Positions 26,234 to 35,724 of a stretch of 64,000 bases of DNA are shown here, one piece after another (positions within the stretch are counted from its first letter, which is position 1; each line of letters opens with the position of its first letter). The notes beneath the pieces are model-generated. The model was given only the letters and a program-made list of their open reading frames with translations. It had not been told where the DNA came from and made no database searches. The stretch is taken from NCBI RefSeq assembly GCF_016909185.1, contig NZ_JAFBFH010000012.1:62001-126000 (forward strand), read 5' to 3'. Made by a program: the position numbers and the translations under genes. The stretch is from Siminovitchia thermophila. Its GTDB lineage: Bacteria > Bacillota > Bacilli > Bacillales > Bacillaceae_C.

Positions 26234-27469
26234 TTATATCAACATTTGATACGGTTTTTCAAGATTGTCCTTGATGAGGTGAAGAAAACGGCTTGCTGGT
26301 ACTCCGTCAATAGCCCGGTGATCGAAGGTTAAACTGAGCGGCAGCATGCTTTCCCGTTTGACTACTTCTCCAACGAATACCGGTGTGTCAACAATAGAGC
26401 CTACGCCAAGAATCCCCACCTCTGGTGGATTTAAGATCGGTGTGAAAAACTCCACTCCTTCCGCACCGAGGCTTGTCACTGTAAAAGTAGAACCTTTCAT
26501 TTCCTCCGTCTCAAGCGTTCCTGCTCTCGCTTTTTTCCCCAAGTTCTTAATTTCGTTGGAAAGCTGAAATATGGTGTGCTTTTCCGCATTCTTTATGACG
26601 GGAACGACAAGTCCATTATCCACGGCAACAGCAATTCCCAAATGAACTGAATGATACGTTTTTATTTGCTCCTCCTCATATGTACTGTTCATGATTTTAT
26701 GATTTGCTAATGCCAATACTGCTGCCCGCGCGATGAAGTCAGTCATCGTCAACTTGACCTTTTTTCGGCTGCTCGTATCATATTGGTCGTTTATTTTTTG
26801 GCGGAGTAAAAGCAATTCGGTGACATTTGCCCGCATATGAATGGTGAGCTGCGCACTTTGCTGGAGGCTTGTAAACATTCTTGACGCAATCACTTTTCTC
26901 ATGCCGGAAACTTGCTTGACTGATATTTCATTTTGCGCCTGCTTATCTGTAGGATGAACTGGTTGTTTTTCAACTTTCGCTTTTTTCTTTTCGATTGCTT
27001 TTTCAACATCTTCCCTTGTCACTCTTCCTTTTGGCCCGGTACCAGAAATTGTATGGATGTCAATGTCTTCTATTTGGGCGAGCTTCCTTGCCGCAGGTGA
27101 TACTCTAAGTTTTAATGGCCTGGCGACCGGCTTATGGGCCGGAACTTCTGCCGCTTGAATAGTAGCGGCTGTTTCTTGGCGCTGTGCCGTTTTTTCCTCT
27201 TCGCTTGCGGCTGTTTCCATTTTCTCCCCGGGCTGTCCGATATAGCCGATCGCTTTCCCGACCGTTACGGTTTCATCGACATCGGCGGCAATTTTAAGCA
27301 AAACGCCATTATCCGGCGCTTCAATGTCTTTTTCGATTTTATCAGAGGAGATAACTGCAACCGACTCTCCTTTTTGAACCTGTTCCCCCTGTTTTTTCAA
27401 CCATTCCACAACTGTCCCTTCTTCCATGCCCATTCCTAGCTTTGGCATAATAATTTCTACAGCCAACAA
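26234..27469 (-). CDS. acoC: Acetoin dehydrogenase complex E2 (AcoC)
   Basis: Dihydrolipoamide acetyltransferase of 411 residues. The lipoyl domain has Lys44 in SSDKIEKDIEAP, the subunit-binding domain begins at RVSPAARKLAQIEDIDI, and the catalytic domain ends with LTFDHRAIDGVPA (HRxxDG). It transfers the acetyl group from acetoin cleavage to CoA. It is the last gene of acoABC here; the usual acoL (E3) is absent downstream. Confidence 0.92.
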   Translation of the reverse strand: MLAVEIIMPKLGMGMEEGTVVEWLKKQGEQVQKGESVAVISSDKIEKDIEAPDNGVLLKIAADVDETVTVGKAIGYIGQPGEKMETAASEEEKTAQRQETAATIQAAEVPAHKPVARPLKLRVSPAARKLAQIEDIDIHTISGTGPKGRVTREDVEKAIEKKKAKVEKQPVHPTDKQAQNEISVKQVSGMRKVIASRMFTSLQQSAQLTIHMRANVTELLLLRQKINDQYDTSSRKKVKLTMTDFIARAAVLALANHKIMNSTYEEEQIKTYHSVHLGIAVAVDNGLVVPVIKNAEKHTIFQLSNEIKNLGKKARAGTLETEEMKGSTFTVTSLGAEGVEFFTPILNPPEVGILGVGSIVDTPVFVGEVVKRESMLPLSLTFDHRAIDGVPASRFLHLIKDNLEKPYQMLI

Positions 27470-27488
27470 AATCGTCTCCTTTCTAAAA

Positions 27489-27515
27489 TCAGCGTGCCAC
27501 GTAATGACACGCTGA
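27489..27515 (-). other. Intercistronic hairpin between acoB and acoC
   Basis: 8-bp inverted repeat TCAGCGTG/CACGCTGA in the ~70-nt gap. It may set relative expression or mRNA stability. Confidence 0.4.
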
Positions 27516-27537
27516 ATATGTTTTGTAAATGGCCTCT

Positions 27538-28572
27538 TTATATCGTGACGATCGTTTCATCACCGATCATTTCAGCGACGACTTGCAGTACTTTTTCTGG
27601 TGAAGGCAAATATAAATCTTCCAACGCGGGTGAAAAAGGAACCGGACAATGCGGTGCCGTAACCATTTTGATGGGCGCATCCAAAAAGTCAAAGCCTTTA
27701 TCAGCCACTAATGCCGAAATATCGGTTGCCGCGCTACAACGCGGATTTGCTTCGTCAATAATAATGAGACGATTTGTTTTCGCAACAGAAGTTAAAATGG
27801 TTTCCTCATCAAGCGGTGACAAACTTCGCGGATCAACTACTTCAGTATCAATTCCCCTTTCCGCCAATTGGTCGGCTGCTTTCAGCGCTGTATGGACTTG
27901 TTTGCCAATGGCAACAATCGTCAAATCTTCCCCGGCCCGCTTAATATCCGCTTTTCCAATTGGGATCGTGTAGTATTCTTCATCCACTGCCCCTTTCATA
28001 CTGTAAAGTGTCTTATCTTCAAAAAAGATGACAGGGTCATCATCAAAGATCGCTGAGAGGAGCAGCCCTTTCGCATCGGCAGGAGTAGATGGTACAACAA
28101 CCTTTAATCCCGGAATATGCGTGAAAATGGCATACAAACTTTGTGAATGCTGGGCGGCTGCCCGAAAGCCCGCTCCATGCATCGTTCGAATCGTAAGCGG
28201 CACTTTCGCCTTTCCTCCGAACATATACCTCAGCTTCGCGGCCTGGTTCATGACTTCATCAAGACAGCTTCCGATAAAATCGTTAAACATTAATTCCGCG
28301 ATCGGACGAAGCCCTGTTGCCGCGGCTGTAACAGAAGCACCGATAAAACCCGCCTCGGCAATAGGCGTATCCAATACCCGGCTTCTGCCAAACTCCGTCA
28401 CGAGCCCTTTTGTTACGCCCATCACGCCTCCCCATGCGTCTTCATCCTGTAAATGATCCACTTCCGCTCCGCCCGCCACATCTTCTCCCATTAAAATAAC
28501 TGTCTCATCCCGTCTCATCGCCATTTTCATAGCTTCATTCAAGGCATCTGCATAAGAAATATTCCTTGTCAT
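27538..28572 (-). CDS. acoB: Acetoin dehydrogenase E1 beta (AcoB)
   Basis: Thiamine diphosphate enzyme subunit of 344 residues with MGEDVAGGAEVDHLQDEDAWGG, IAEAGFIGASVTAAATGLRP and TIRTMHGAGFRAAAQHSQSLYAIF, all typical of AcoB. The ATG at 28572 follows GGGGGTG and lies just inside the stop of acoA, so the genes are coupled. Confidence 0.93.
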   Translation of the reverse strand: MTRNISYADALNEAMKMAMRRDETVILMGEDVAGGAEVDHLQDEDAWGGVMGVTKGLVTEFGRSRVLDTPIAEAGFIGASVTAAATGLRPIAELMFNDFIGSCLDEVMNQAAKLRYMFGGKAKVPLTIRTMHGAGFRAAAQHSQSLYAIFTHIPGLKVVVPSTPADAKGLLLSAIFDDDPVIFFEDKTLYSMKGAVDEEYYTIPIGKADIKRAGEDLTIVAIGKQVHTALKAADQLAERGIDTEVVDPRSLSPLDEETILTSVAKTNRLIIIDEANPRCSAATDISALVADKGFDFLDAPIKMVTAPHCPVPFSPALEDLYLPSPEKVLQVVAEMIGDETIVTI

Positions 28573-28576
28573 TTTT

Positions 28577-29578
28577 TCACCCCCATCCATTTTCGTAAGC
28601 CACATAAACATCTTTTACCAAGTCATTTGCAGAAGGAAAAGGGCTCTCTTCGGCAAATTTGACTGCCTCATCGATTGATTCCTTCACCTGTTTTTCTATA
28701 CCGTTGAGCTCCCCATCCGTTAACAATCCGTGTTCCGTTGCGTAGTGGCGGAACAGTCCGATCGCATCCAATTCATGTAAATGCCGCTTTTTCTCATCCT
28801 GCTTTTTATACGTCTGGGCATCTCCTTCAAAGTGTCCATAATTGCGGTACGTAACGCATTCGATCAATGTGGGGCCTTCTCCTCGTCTTGCTCTTTCCAC
28901 CGCTGCTTCTGCCGCTTGATAGACGGCCATCACATCTTTTCCATCCACAGTTTGTCCGGGGATATTGTAAGCTTTTGCTCTATCCGCGATATTGGTGCAG
29001 CTAGACGCATAATGGAATGGGGTAGCTTCCGCGTAACCATTATTTTCGGCGACAAAGATGACCGGCAATTTCCAAATGGCGGCAAGGTTGATCCCCTCAT
29101 GGAAAGTCCCGTGATTGTTTGCGCCATCACCAAAAAAGCAGACAGCTACAGCATCGGTTTTCTTTATTTTAGCGGTTAATGCCGCTCCAACAGCGAGTGG
29201 AAAACCACCGCCAACGATTCCGTTCGCTCCGAGCATTCCTTTTTCAACGTCGGCTATATGCATAGAGCCGCCTTTTCCCTTGCAAAGCCCCGTTGCCTTT
29301 CCATAAATCTCCGCCATCATCGCATGTAAGTCACATTCTTTGGCAATGCAATGGCCATGGCCCCGGTGTGTACTCGTAATGCTGTCACTTTCGTTTAAAT
29401 GGGCACAAACCCCGACTGCCACCGCCTCTTGTCCGGCGTATAAGTGTACAAAACCCGGCAACACCCCCGTTTGAAAAATGTCATGGACCCTGTCTTCAAA
29501 TTGACGGATTTCACACATTTTTTCATACATCCATCTGGCCTTTTGCTTCGTCAAACCGGCAGATACCGATACCGTCAC
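28577..29578 (-). CDS. acoA: Acetoin dehydrogenase E1 alpha (AcoA)
   Basis: 333 residues from a GTG at 29578 that follows GGAGGAG. Thiamine diphosphate motif FFGDGANNHGTFHEG from residue 149, ending VAENNGYA. HRGHGHCIAKECDLHAMMAEIYGKATGLCKGKGGSMH is the AcoA substrate-channel segment. It cleaves acetoin into acetaldehyde and a two-carbon unit with AcoB. A long upstream frame extension exists but runs through the sigma-54 promoter and is not used. Confidence 0.94.
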   Translation of the reverse strand: MTVSVSAGLTKQKARWMYEKMCEIRQFEDRVHDIFQTGVLPGFVHLYAGQEAVAVGVCAHLNESDSITSTHRGHGHCIAKECDLHAMMAEIYGKATGLCKGKGGSMHIADVEKGMLGANGIVGGGFPLAVGAALTAKIKKTDAVAVCFFGDGANNHGTFHEGINLAAIWKLPVIFVAENNGYAEATPFHYASSCTNIADRAKAYNIPGQTVDGKDVMAVYQAAEAAVERARRGEGPTLIECVTYRNYGHFEGDAQTYKKQDEKKRHLHELDAIGLFRHYATEHGLLTDGELNGIEKQVKESIDEAVKFAEESPFPSANDLVKDVYVAYENGWG

Positions 29579-29638
29579 ATTTACTCCTCCTATCTTTTTG
29601 AAAGAATGGGTAAAATCACTACTTACTATAGTTAATAT

Positions 29639-29655
29639 TGCAAAAAATGTGCCAA
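29639..29655 (-). promoter_or_regulatory. sigma-54 (-24/-12) promoter of acoABC
   Basis: On the minus strand TTGGCACATTTTTTGCA gives TGGCAC-N5-TTGCA with GG and GC 10 nt apart, an excellent match to the sigma-54 (SigL) consensus. It is about 60 nt upstream of the acoA GTG. Confidence 0.88.
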
Positions 29656-29727
29656 CTTTAAAAATAACGCGTTTATGGGGTTTTGCACGACAACCTGAAC
29701 CAAGCGGCCAACTTGCATTAGAATAAA

Positions 29728-29752
29728 TGAGACTATGTATCATTTTGTCTCA
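29728..29752. promoter_or_regulatory. Probable AcoR upstream activating site
   Basis: Inverted repeat TGAGAC-N13-GTCTCA, about 75 nt upstream of the -24 element, the usual place for an enhancer bound by the AcoR dimer. AcoR ends 12 nt away. Confidence 0.6.
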
Positions 29753-29763
29753 CTTTTTCCCAC

Positions 29764-31608
29764 CTAAAGATTCAATTTTTTTAGTTTTCTATAAAAAGTG
29801 CTCCGCGGCATGTTTAATTGAGCAGCGGCTTTTGTCACATTTCCGTTGGCTGCGATAAGTGCTTCTGCAATTTTGGATCTTTCCATTTGCTCTCTGAAAG
29901 TAAGTTTATCTTGTAGTGAATTGTCCAAAGACGGTGGCAGTGTTTTCTTGGGGCTTAACATTGATGAGATCAATTCGAGGGTCGGTTGACTAGAACCGGC
30001 TTCCACATGGAGCCGATCCAAACAGTGAAGCAATTGTCTGATATTCCCGGGCCAAGGAAAGCTTTGCAAATAGGCCACCACTTCTTTGGGAAAATGGATG
30101 TGCCAGTCATTCTTTTGGCCATAATCCTTTATGAAGCAGGGAATATCTTCTATACGTTTTCTTAATGGAGGGAGTTCGATCGGATAAACAAAAATTCGAT
30201 AAAATAAATCTTCCCGCAGACTTCCTTTGTCCACCATCTCTTCCAAGTCGCGGTGCGAAGCAGTGATGATCCGTATATCAACATCGACTGGTTTGACACC
30301 ACCCAAAGGTATAACCTTCTTATCTTCGAGGACTCTTAGCAATGCAATCTGCATTTCTTGGCTAATCTCGCCAATTTCATCCAGAAAAAGTGTTCCGCCG
30401 TGTGCCTGTTCAAATTTTCCCTTATGACCGCTTCGTTTGGCTCCTGTAAAAGCTCCACTCACATATCCAAACAGCTCGCCAGCCATTAAATCTTTTGGAA
30501 CAGCACCGCAGTTGACGGGAATAAACGGGCCGGATGTACGAGGACTGTTTACATGAATGGCGCGAGCCAATAGTTCTTTTCCTGTTCCCGTTTCTCCTGA
30601 AAGATGAACCGGTATGTTGGTTCTGCTTGCTTTTTCCGCTTGTAGTAATGTCTTTTGAAATGTTTCACTTTTCCCTTGGACTCCTTCATATGTAAATGTC
30701 GAACGAATTTGCGACAAAAGTTTCGGAATCCTTTTTTTCAGGTGAATATGATACCCAATTACGGAATCTTGTTGTTGAAAAGAGTATAGAGGCTTTTTCC
30801 TTGCTATTGAAAAACCCTCTCCTTTTACATCGGATAGTGTTAATTGATGCCATTTGGGAAGCAACTTTCGCATGGAGTCTGTTACCCAAACGAGTTTTCC
30901 TTGGTTATTGCAAATGATTGTAAGGGAATGTGAAAGCTGAATGAGCGAGGCATGCTTCAGCAATTCCAACTCTCTGGTCCGGGCATCAGCAACAAGCCGC
31001 TGCTCAATGGCGTAAGTTGCGGCAATGACAAATGGCAGCATCTGCTCATCTATTCCCAAGCGAACCGGGTAAGAAGTATTCAATATTCCCGCCATTTGGC
31101 CGTCCGCGTTCCAAATGGGTGAAGAACAACAGCCCCACGAATGGGAAGCAACAGCATAATGTTCAGCCCCTACAATTTGAATCGGCTCTTTGATCCGCAG
31201 AGCTGTGCCAATTGCGTTCGTTCCGACCTCTTCTTCTGTCCATTTCACGCCTTCGATGAAATGAATGGATTTTGCCTTATGCAAAGCCATTTCGTGACCA
31301 TCCATAAAAAGGACGTAGCCTTCCGGGTCAACTAGCAAGAACACCGCCCTTGTGTGATTAAAAAAAGGCAGCAAGTTTTTCAGAACCGGGAGAGCCGTAT
31401 GTAGCAATTTTTTGTTTGCTTTTTTACGTTCTTGAAACTTGTCATTCGTCAATATTGTCTTTCCTTTACCGTAATAAGGATTAATTCCTTTCTGACGGCA
31501 AAAAAGCCAAGATTCGGAAATTCTTTTGTTGATTCTGCTGTCATCCAATGCGCCTTCCTTCACAAAGCGATCCCATACAGAACGGTTTAGCGCGTCTCGT
31601 ACATCCAA
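29764..31608 (-). CDS. acoR: AcoR, sigma-54-dependent activator of acetoin catabolism
   Basis: About 615 residues. The N-terminal GAF-like sensor region includes EEVGTNAIGTAL. The central AAA+ domain has Walker A GETGTGKE, the sigma-54 contact loop GAFTGAKR and Walker B GGTLFLDEIGE. A C-terminal Fis-type helix-turn-helix follows (NGNVTKAAAQLNMPRSTFYRKLKKL). The start is uncertain: TTG at 31608 follows GAGGTGG well, while an ATG at 31650 has no ribosome site. It lies upstream of acoA in the same direction and should drive the sigma-54 promoter in response to acetoin. Confidence 0.93.
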   Translation of the reverse strand: MDVRDALNRSVWDRFVKEGALDDSRINKRISESWLFCRQKGINPYYGKGKTILTNDKFQERKKANKKLLHTALPVLKNLLPFFNHTRAVFLLVDPEGYVLFMDGHEMALHKAKSIHFIEGVKWTEEEVGTNAIGTALRIKEPIQIVGAEHYAVASHSWGCCSSPIWNADGQMAGILNTSYPVRLGIDEQMLPFVIAATYAIEQRLVADARTRELELLKHASLIQLSHSLTIICNNQGKLVWVTDSMRKLLPKWHQLTLSDVKGEGFSIARKKPLYSFQQQDSVIGYHIHLKKRIPKLLSQIRSTFTYEGVQGKSETFQKTLLQAEKASRTNIPVHLSGETGTGKELLARAIHVNSPRTSGPFIPVNCGAVPKDLMAGELFGYVSGAFTGAKRSGHKGKFEQAHGGTLFLDEIGEISQEMQIALLRVLEDKKVIPLGGVKPVDVDIRIITASHRDLEEMVDKGSLREDLFYRIFVYPIELPPLRKRIEDIPCFIKDYGQKNDWHIHFPKEVVAYLQSFPWPGNIRQLLHCLDRLHVEAGSSQPTLELISSMLSPKKTLPPSLDNSLQDKLTFREQMERSKIAEALIAANGNVTKAAAQLNMPRSTFYRKLKKLNL

Positions 31609-31737
31609 CAATACCACCTCGCATTTCTCATTTTTCTCGTTATTAACCATTTCGCTTTATTTGGAAAAATTCCTTTCTTTGCAATCAGAATAGCTAGAAG
31701 ATTTTTGTCTGCTAAAGAAACTTTAACTGATTTTCCA

Positions 31738-31766
31738 TTGACATTTTTAAGCTGTACTAGGATGAT
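31738..31766 (+). promoter_or_regulatory. sigma-A promoter of the YuiF-type transporter gene
   Basis: TTGACA, 17-nt spacer, GATGAT (4 of 6), 33 nt upstream of the ATG. Confidence 0.5.
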
Positions 31767-31798
31767 AGATAGGGCAAAAGTAGAAAAGAGGTGCATCT

Positions 31799-33118
31799 AT
31801 GCTTACCAATGCCGTCATTGTCAGTGTCATCGTGATGGTTGCACTTAGTTTAATGCGGGTAAATGTATTGTTTGCAATCACCATAGCGGCCTTAACAGCC
31901 GGTTTAGTGTCGGGGTTAAATTTCTCTGATTCTGTTAACTTGATGGTTTCAGGTATGGGGGGCCAAGCAAATACAGCCTTTAGTTATATATTGCTTGGAA
32001 TGTTCGCCGTCATGATCGGTTTTTCAGGTATTACCACTTTACTTGTACAAAAAATGCTAACCATTTTTAAAGGGAAAAAAATAGTCCTCGTCCTCACCAT
32101 AGCGGGGATTGCCTGTTTATCGCAAAACGTCATACCGGTCCACATCGCATTTATTCCTATATTAATTCCTCCTCTCCTTGGCTTATTTGACCGTCTCAAG
32201 CTGGACCGACGAGCAGTGGCTACCGCGTTGACGTTTGGATTAAAAGCTCCTTATGTGATGATCCCGGCTGGTTTCGGACTCATCTTCCACGGTATCATCC
32301 GTGACGAGATGATTTCCAACAAAATGGACATTTCCATGACGCAAGTTGCCGAAGCCATGCTAATTCCCGGATTGGGCATGGTCGCGGGATTGTTCATCGC
32401 CATTTTTATTTCATATCGGAAAGACCGGGTGTCCAAACCTGCGGAACAAATGGATTTTCATGGAGCTGACAAGGTAGAAGAAAATCAGCTGCCGGCCTCT
32501 TGGAACATCACGCATACGTTTACGGTAATCGCCATTATCATGGCACTTGTCGTGCAAATAGTTACAAAATCTCTTGTTTTAGGTGCGTTATCCGGAATCA
32601 TCATTTTATTCCTGACAAGAGTCGTTCCATTTCGCCGGGGCGACCGGGTTGTTCAGGAAGGAATCGGCATGATGGGAATGATCGCTTTCGTTATGCTGAT
32701 CGCGTCAGGATATGCCCATGTGTTGAAGGAAACCGGGGAGGTGGATGATTTGGTGGAGAAAACAACCAGCATGGTTGGCACCTCTCCTTTCGTCCTTTCC
32801 TTCTTCATGCTGCTTGTCGGTTTAATCATTACAATGGGAATTGGTTCATCATTTGGAACGATTCCAATATTGGCCGCTTTATATGTGCCGCTTTGTGCGG
32901 CGGCAGGGTTGTCTCCGCTGGCAACAGCAGCTTTGATCGGTACGGCGGGCGCACTTGGGGATGCGGGTTCACCTGCCTCTGACAGTACGCTTGGACCGAC
33001 ATCCGGATTAAATGCCGATGGCCGTCATCACCATATTTGGGATACGTGTGTACCCACTTTCCTGCACTATAATATCCCTTTATTTATTTTTGGCATGATA
33101 GCAGCCCTCATGTTGTAG
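31799..33118 (+). CDS. Na+/H+ antiporter-family transporter (YuiF-like)
   Basis: 439 residues with about 11-12 membrane segments. SQNVIPVHIAFIPILIPPLL and the C-terminal GDAGSPASDSTLGPTSGLNADGRHHHIWDTCVPTF are typical of the YuiF/NhaC-like family, which may move amino acids rather than sodium. AAAGAGGTG precedes the ATG. It is divergent from acoR and ends at a strong terminator. The substrate is not known. Confidence 0.82.
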   Translation: MLTNAVIVSVIVMVALSLMRVNVLFAITIAALTAGLVSGLNFSDSVNLMVSGMGGQANTAFSYILLGMFAVMIGFSGITTLLVQKMLTIFKGKKIVLVLTIAGIACLSQNVIPVHIAFIPILIPPLLGLFDRLKLDRRAVATALTFGLKAPYVMIPAGFGLIFHGIIRDEMISNKMDISMTQVAEAMLIPGLGMVAGLFIAIFISYRKDRVSKPAEQMDFHGADKVEENQLPASWNITHTFTVIAIIMALVVQIVTKSLVLGALSGIIILFLTRVVPFRRGDRVVQEGIGMMGMIAFVMLIASGYAHVLKETGEVDDLVEKTTSMVGTSPFVLSFFMLLVGLIITMGIGSSFGTIPILAALYVPLCAAAGLSPLATAALIGTAGALGDAGSPASDSTLGPTSGLNADGRHHHIWDTCVPTFLHYNIPLFIFGMIAALML

Positions 33119-33126
33119 CTGACAAA

Positions 33127-33162
33127 CAAAACCGCTCTAGCACAGGCTGGAGCGGTTTTTTC
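33127..33162 (+). terminator. Terminator after the YuiF-type gene
   Basis: Stem AAACCGCTC/GAGCGGTTT with loop region TAGCACAGGCTG, then six T. Confidence 0.9.
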
Positions 33163-33185
33163 ATTCCTATATTTTTCAAAAAACA

Positions 33186-33215
33186 TTGACATTTCACCGG
33201 TGATATTGTTATATT
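33186..33215 (+). promoter_or_regulatory. Promoter of the MFS gene with a palindromic operator
   Basis: TTGACA and TATATT 18 nt apart. Between them lies the perfect 10-bp palindrome TCACCGGTGA (33194-33203), a likely repressor or MerR-type activator site. Confidence 0.6.
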
Positions 33216-33252
33216 AAATAGCTATGGTTTTTTACATGAAAGGGGGATTTTT

Positions 33253-34443
33253 ATGAATCCGCAGCAAAGAAAAAAATTATTTATCCTTATGGTCAATATG
33301 TTTATCGCCATTGGGAGTTTTGGAATTATTATTCCAATTCTGCCAGCTTATCTTATGTCCATTGGCGAAAGTGGGATGGCAGCTGGATTCATGATCGCCA
33401 TTTTTGGTGGAGCACAATTTGTGATGTCCCCCTTTGCGGGAAAATGGACAGATCTTTACGGCAGAAGAATCATGATCATCGCCGGACTTAGTGTTTTGGC
33501 CCTATCCATGTTTATTTTTTATTTTTCGCATTCCATTGGGGTATTGTATATTTCCCGCGCGATCGGCGGAGTTGGGGCAGCGCTTTTAATTCCGGCCATT
33601 TTTGCCTACGTCGCCGATATCACCACAATGGATCAACGGGCAAAAGGGAACAGCCTCATTTCTGCCGCCATGTCGCTTGGTATCGTAGTAGGTCCGGGCA
33701 TCGGAGGCTTTCTGGCGGAATTCGGCTTAAAAATGCCGCTGCTTGTCTCGGCGATTGTCGGAGTCATAGCAGTGATTTTTTCATTGATCGTCTTGAAAGA
33801 AAGCAGGGAAAACAAGGACGTCTCCGTTCCAAAGGATAATGATCCGATGTTTCAAAAGCTTGCCAAGTCGATTCACAAGCCTTATTTCATCCCACTTGTC
33901 ATTACACTTGTCATGAGCTTTGGATTGATGGCCTATGAATCTATCATTGGTTTATATATCGATAATGCTTTTGGCGCATCTCCACAAGACATTGCCATCA
34001 TGATAACAGTCTCGGGAACGATCAGCGTCATCGTGCAATTATTTGTTGTGGATCGTCTTGTCAGACATTTTGGCGAAGGTAAAGTATTAAATATGTTTGT
34101 CTTTGTCGTGGCGGCCGGCTTTTTATTTTCTATGTTCGCCTCGACTTATATCCTGTTTTTTGTCATTACCCTTATTATTTTTCTTGCAACTTCTATTTTA
34201 AGACCGGTCCTGAATACCCTTATTTCCAAGCGGGCTGGAGATGAGCAAGGATTTGCCATGGGAATGAACAACGCTTATATGAGTATAGGAAACATACTGG
34301 GACCGACGACAGCGGGGCTCCTCTACGATTTCCACAATATTTACCCATTTTTGCTCGGTTTTGCCGTTCTCTCCTTGACAATGGTTGTTTCAGTCATGTG
34401 GCAAAAGAAACAAAGCATCAAATCTGCACCGGCTCTAAAATAG
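33253..34443 (+). CDS. MFS drug exporter (NorA/Bmr/DHA1 type)
   Basis: 396 residues and 12 membrane segments. GKWTDLYGRR is the loop 2-3 motif, ISRAIGGVGAALLIPA is motif B, and LGIVVGPGIGGFLAEFG is motif C of drug:proton antiporters. GAAAGGGGG lies upstream of the ATG. It stands alone with its own promoter and terminator. The substrate range is not predictable. Confidence 0.9.
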   Translation: MNPQQRKKLFILMVNMFIAIGSFGIIIPILPAYLMSIGESGMAAGFMIAIFGGAQFVMSPFAGKWTDLYGRRIMIIAGLSVLALSMFIFYFSHSIGVLYISRAIGGVGAALLIPAIFAYVADITTMDQRAKGNSLISAAMSLGIVVGPGIGGFLAEFGLKMPLLVSAIVGVIAVIFSLIVLKESRENKDVSVPKDNDPMFQKLAKSIHKPYFIPLVITLVMSFGLMAYESIIGLYIDNAFGASPQDIAIMITVSGTISVIVQLFVVDRLVRHFGEGKVLNMFVFVVAAGFLFSMFASTYILFFVITLIIFLATSILRPVLNTLISKRAGDEQGFAMGMNNAYMSIGNILGPTTAGLLYDFHNIYPFLLGFAVLSLTMVVSVMWQKKQSIKSAPALK

Positions 34444-34449
34444 AGAAAG

Positions 34450-34487
34450 GCTGCTTTTCCTATTTTCATAGGAAAGCAGCTTTTTTA
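34450..34487 (+). terminator. Terminator after the MFS gene
   Basis: 12-bp stem GCTGCTTTTCCTA/TAGGAAAGCAGC followed by six T. Confidence 0.92.
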
Positions 34488-34897
34488 TTATGAAAAATAT
34501 TCTTTCAAAAAGCAAAAAAAGAAATGCTCATGCGCCTGCCCCATCGGTAATAGACAGAGCATCCAGGTGCTAGCGTTGTGACATGGACGCCCCCGAGATG
34601 ACTCTATGACGGACTGCACATTGGACGTTGTGCTAGGAGATGCGCCGACAGGCAAGGAAAGCTTTAACACGGCAATAATCGTATGCAAGAAATGCGTGAG
34701 CTTCGAGGACGTAGCACTTATAAGCAGTGGAAACTTCAATACAGGAAGGATTCAAGGGTAATTGTTAATAGTGAGAAAGTTTGCAACTCTGCTGCGGCTG
34801 ATGAATTTGCCTCCTCCCCGTCATTGGCTTGTGCTTGCGGCCTGGCTGTACGATTGCCGCTGGCTCCAGCAGTTGTTGCCTTTTTCAACTGGTGATT
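34488..34897. other. ~400-nt gap without a recognisable gene
   Basis: Frames in both directions are short and lack ribosome sites. Base composition is slightly more GC-rich than other gaps, which hints at decayed coding sequence, but I see no protein match. Confidence 0.4.
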
Positions 34898-35674
34898 TTA
34901 AAAAATATCAACCCATATTTTAATGGCTGTCGCCAATATCAACACAGCCAAAATGACCTGCAATACTTTTGTGTTTACCTTCTTTCCTGCAATCGCTCCA
35001 AGCGGTGAAGCAATCAAACTTGCAACGATCATAATAAGCGCCGGAAAATAATCCACTTGACCCGTTGTCACCTTTCCTACAGTTGTTCCGATTGAAGAAA
35101 TGAACGTAATGGCCAAAGATGAGGCAATGGTCATGCGGGTGGGAATTTTTAACACAACCAGCATGATAGGCACCAATAAGAATGCGCCCGCGGCCCCTAC
35201 AATCCCGGCTCCCAGGCCGACAATAAATGCCAGCAATGCCGCCAGCCATTTATTGAATGTCACCTGATCGAAAGGAGTGTCATCAATTCCTTTTTTCGGT
35301 ATAAACATCATGACTGCGGCAATCAAAGCCAATATGCCATATATTAAGTTAATGCCGCCTTCAGACATCAATTTTGAGCCATAGCCGCCGATAAAGCTCC
35401 CGATTAAAATACTCATTCCCATATATCCAATCAAAGCCTTATTTAAGTAACCGCCTTTTCGATAGGCCCATACACCGCCAATTGTTGCGAAAAACACCTG
35501 AACGGCGCTGATTCCGGAAACTTCATGGGCGGTGAATGCCGCCAATCCAAATAGGGGTGGAATATATAAAAGCATCGGATATTTAATGATAGAACCGCCA
35601 ATTCCCAGCATTCCCGAAATATAGGATCCGATAAAACCAATTAAAAAAATGACAATGATAAATGTAAAATCCAT
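34898..35674 (-). CDS. yrkJ: TauE/SafE family membrane exporter (YrkJ-like)
   Basis: 258 residues with eight hydrophobic helices; starts [28 protein letters not shown] and repeats the [17 protein letters not shown] motif in the second half. Members export sulfite, sulfoacetate or related sulfur anions. It is the last gene of the persulfide operon, so it probably exports sulfite or thiosulfate formed by the enzymes upstream. Confidence 0.88.
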   Translation of the reverse strand: MDFTFIIVIFLIGFIGSYISGMLGIGGSIIKYPMLLYIPPLFGLAAFTAHEVSGISAVQVFFATIGGVWAYRKGGYLNKALIGYMGMSILIGSFIGGYGSKLMSEGGINLIYGILALIAAVMMFIPKKGIDDTPFDQVTFNKWLAALLAFIVGLGAGIVGAAGAFLLVPIMLVVLKIPTRMTIASSLAITFISSIGTTVGKVTTGQVDYFPALIMIVASLIASPLGAIAGKKVNTKVLQVILAVLILATAIKIWVDIF

Positions 35675-35724
35675 TGTTCAACCCCCCTTAAGAAAAAGGG
35701 AACCAATGCGGTTCCCTCCATTTG

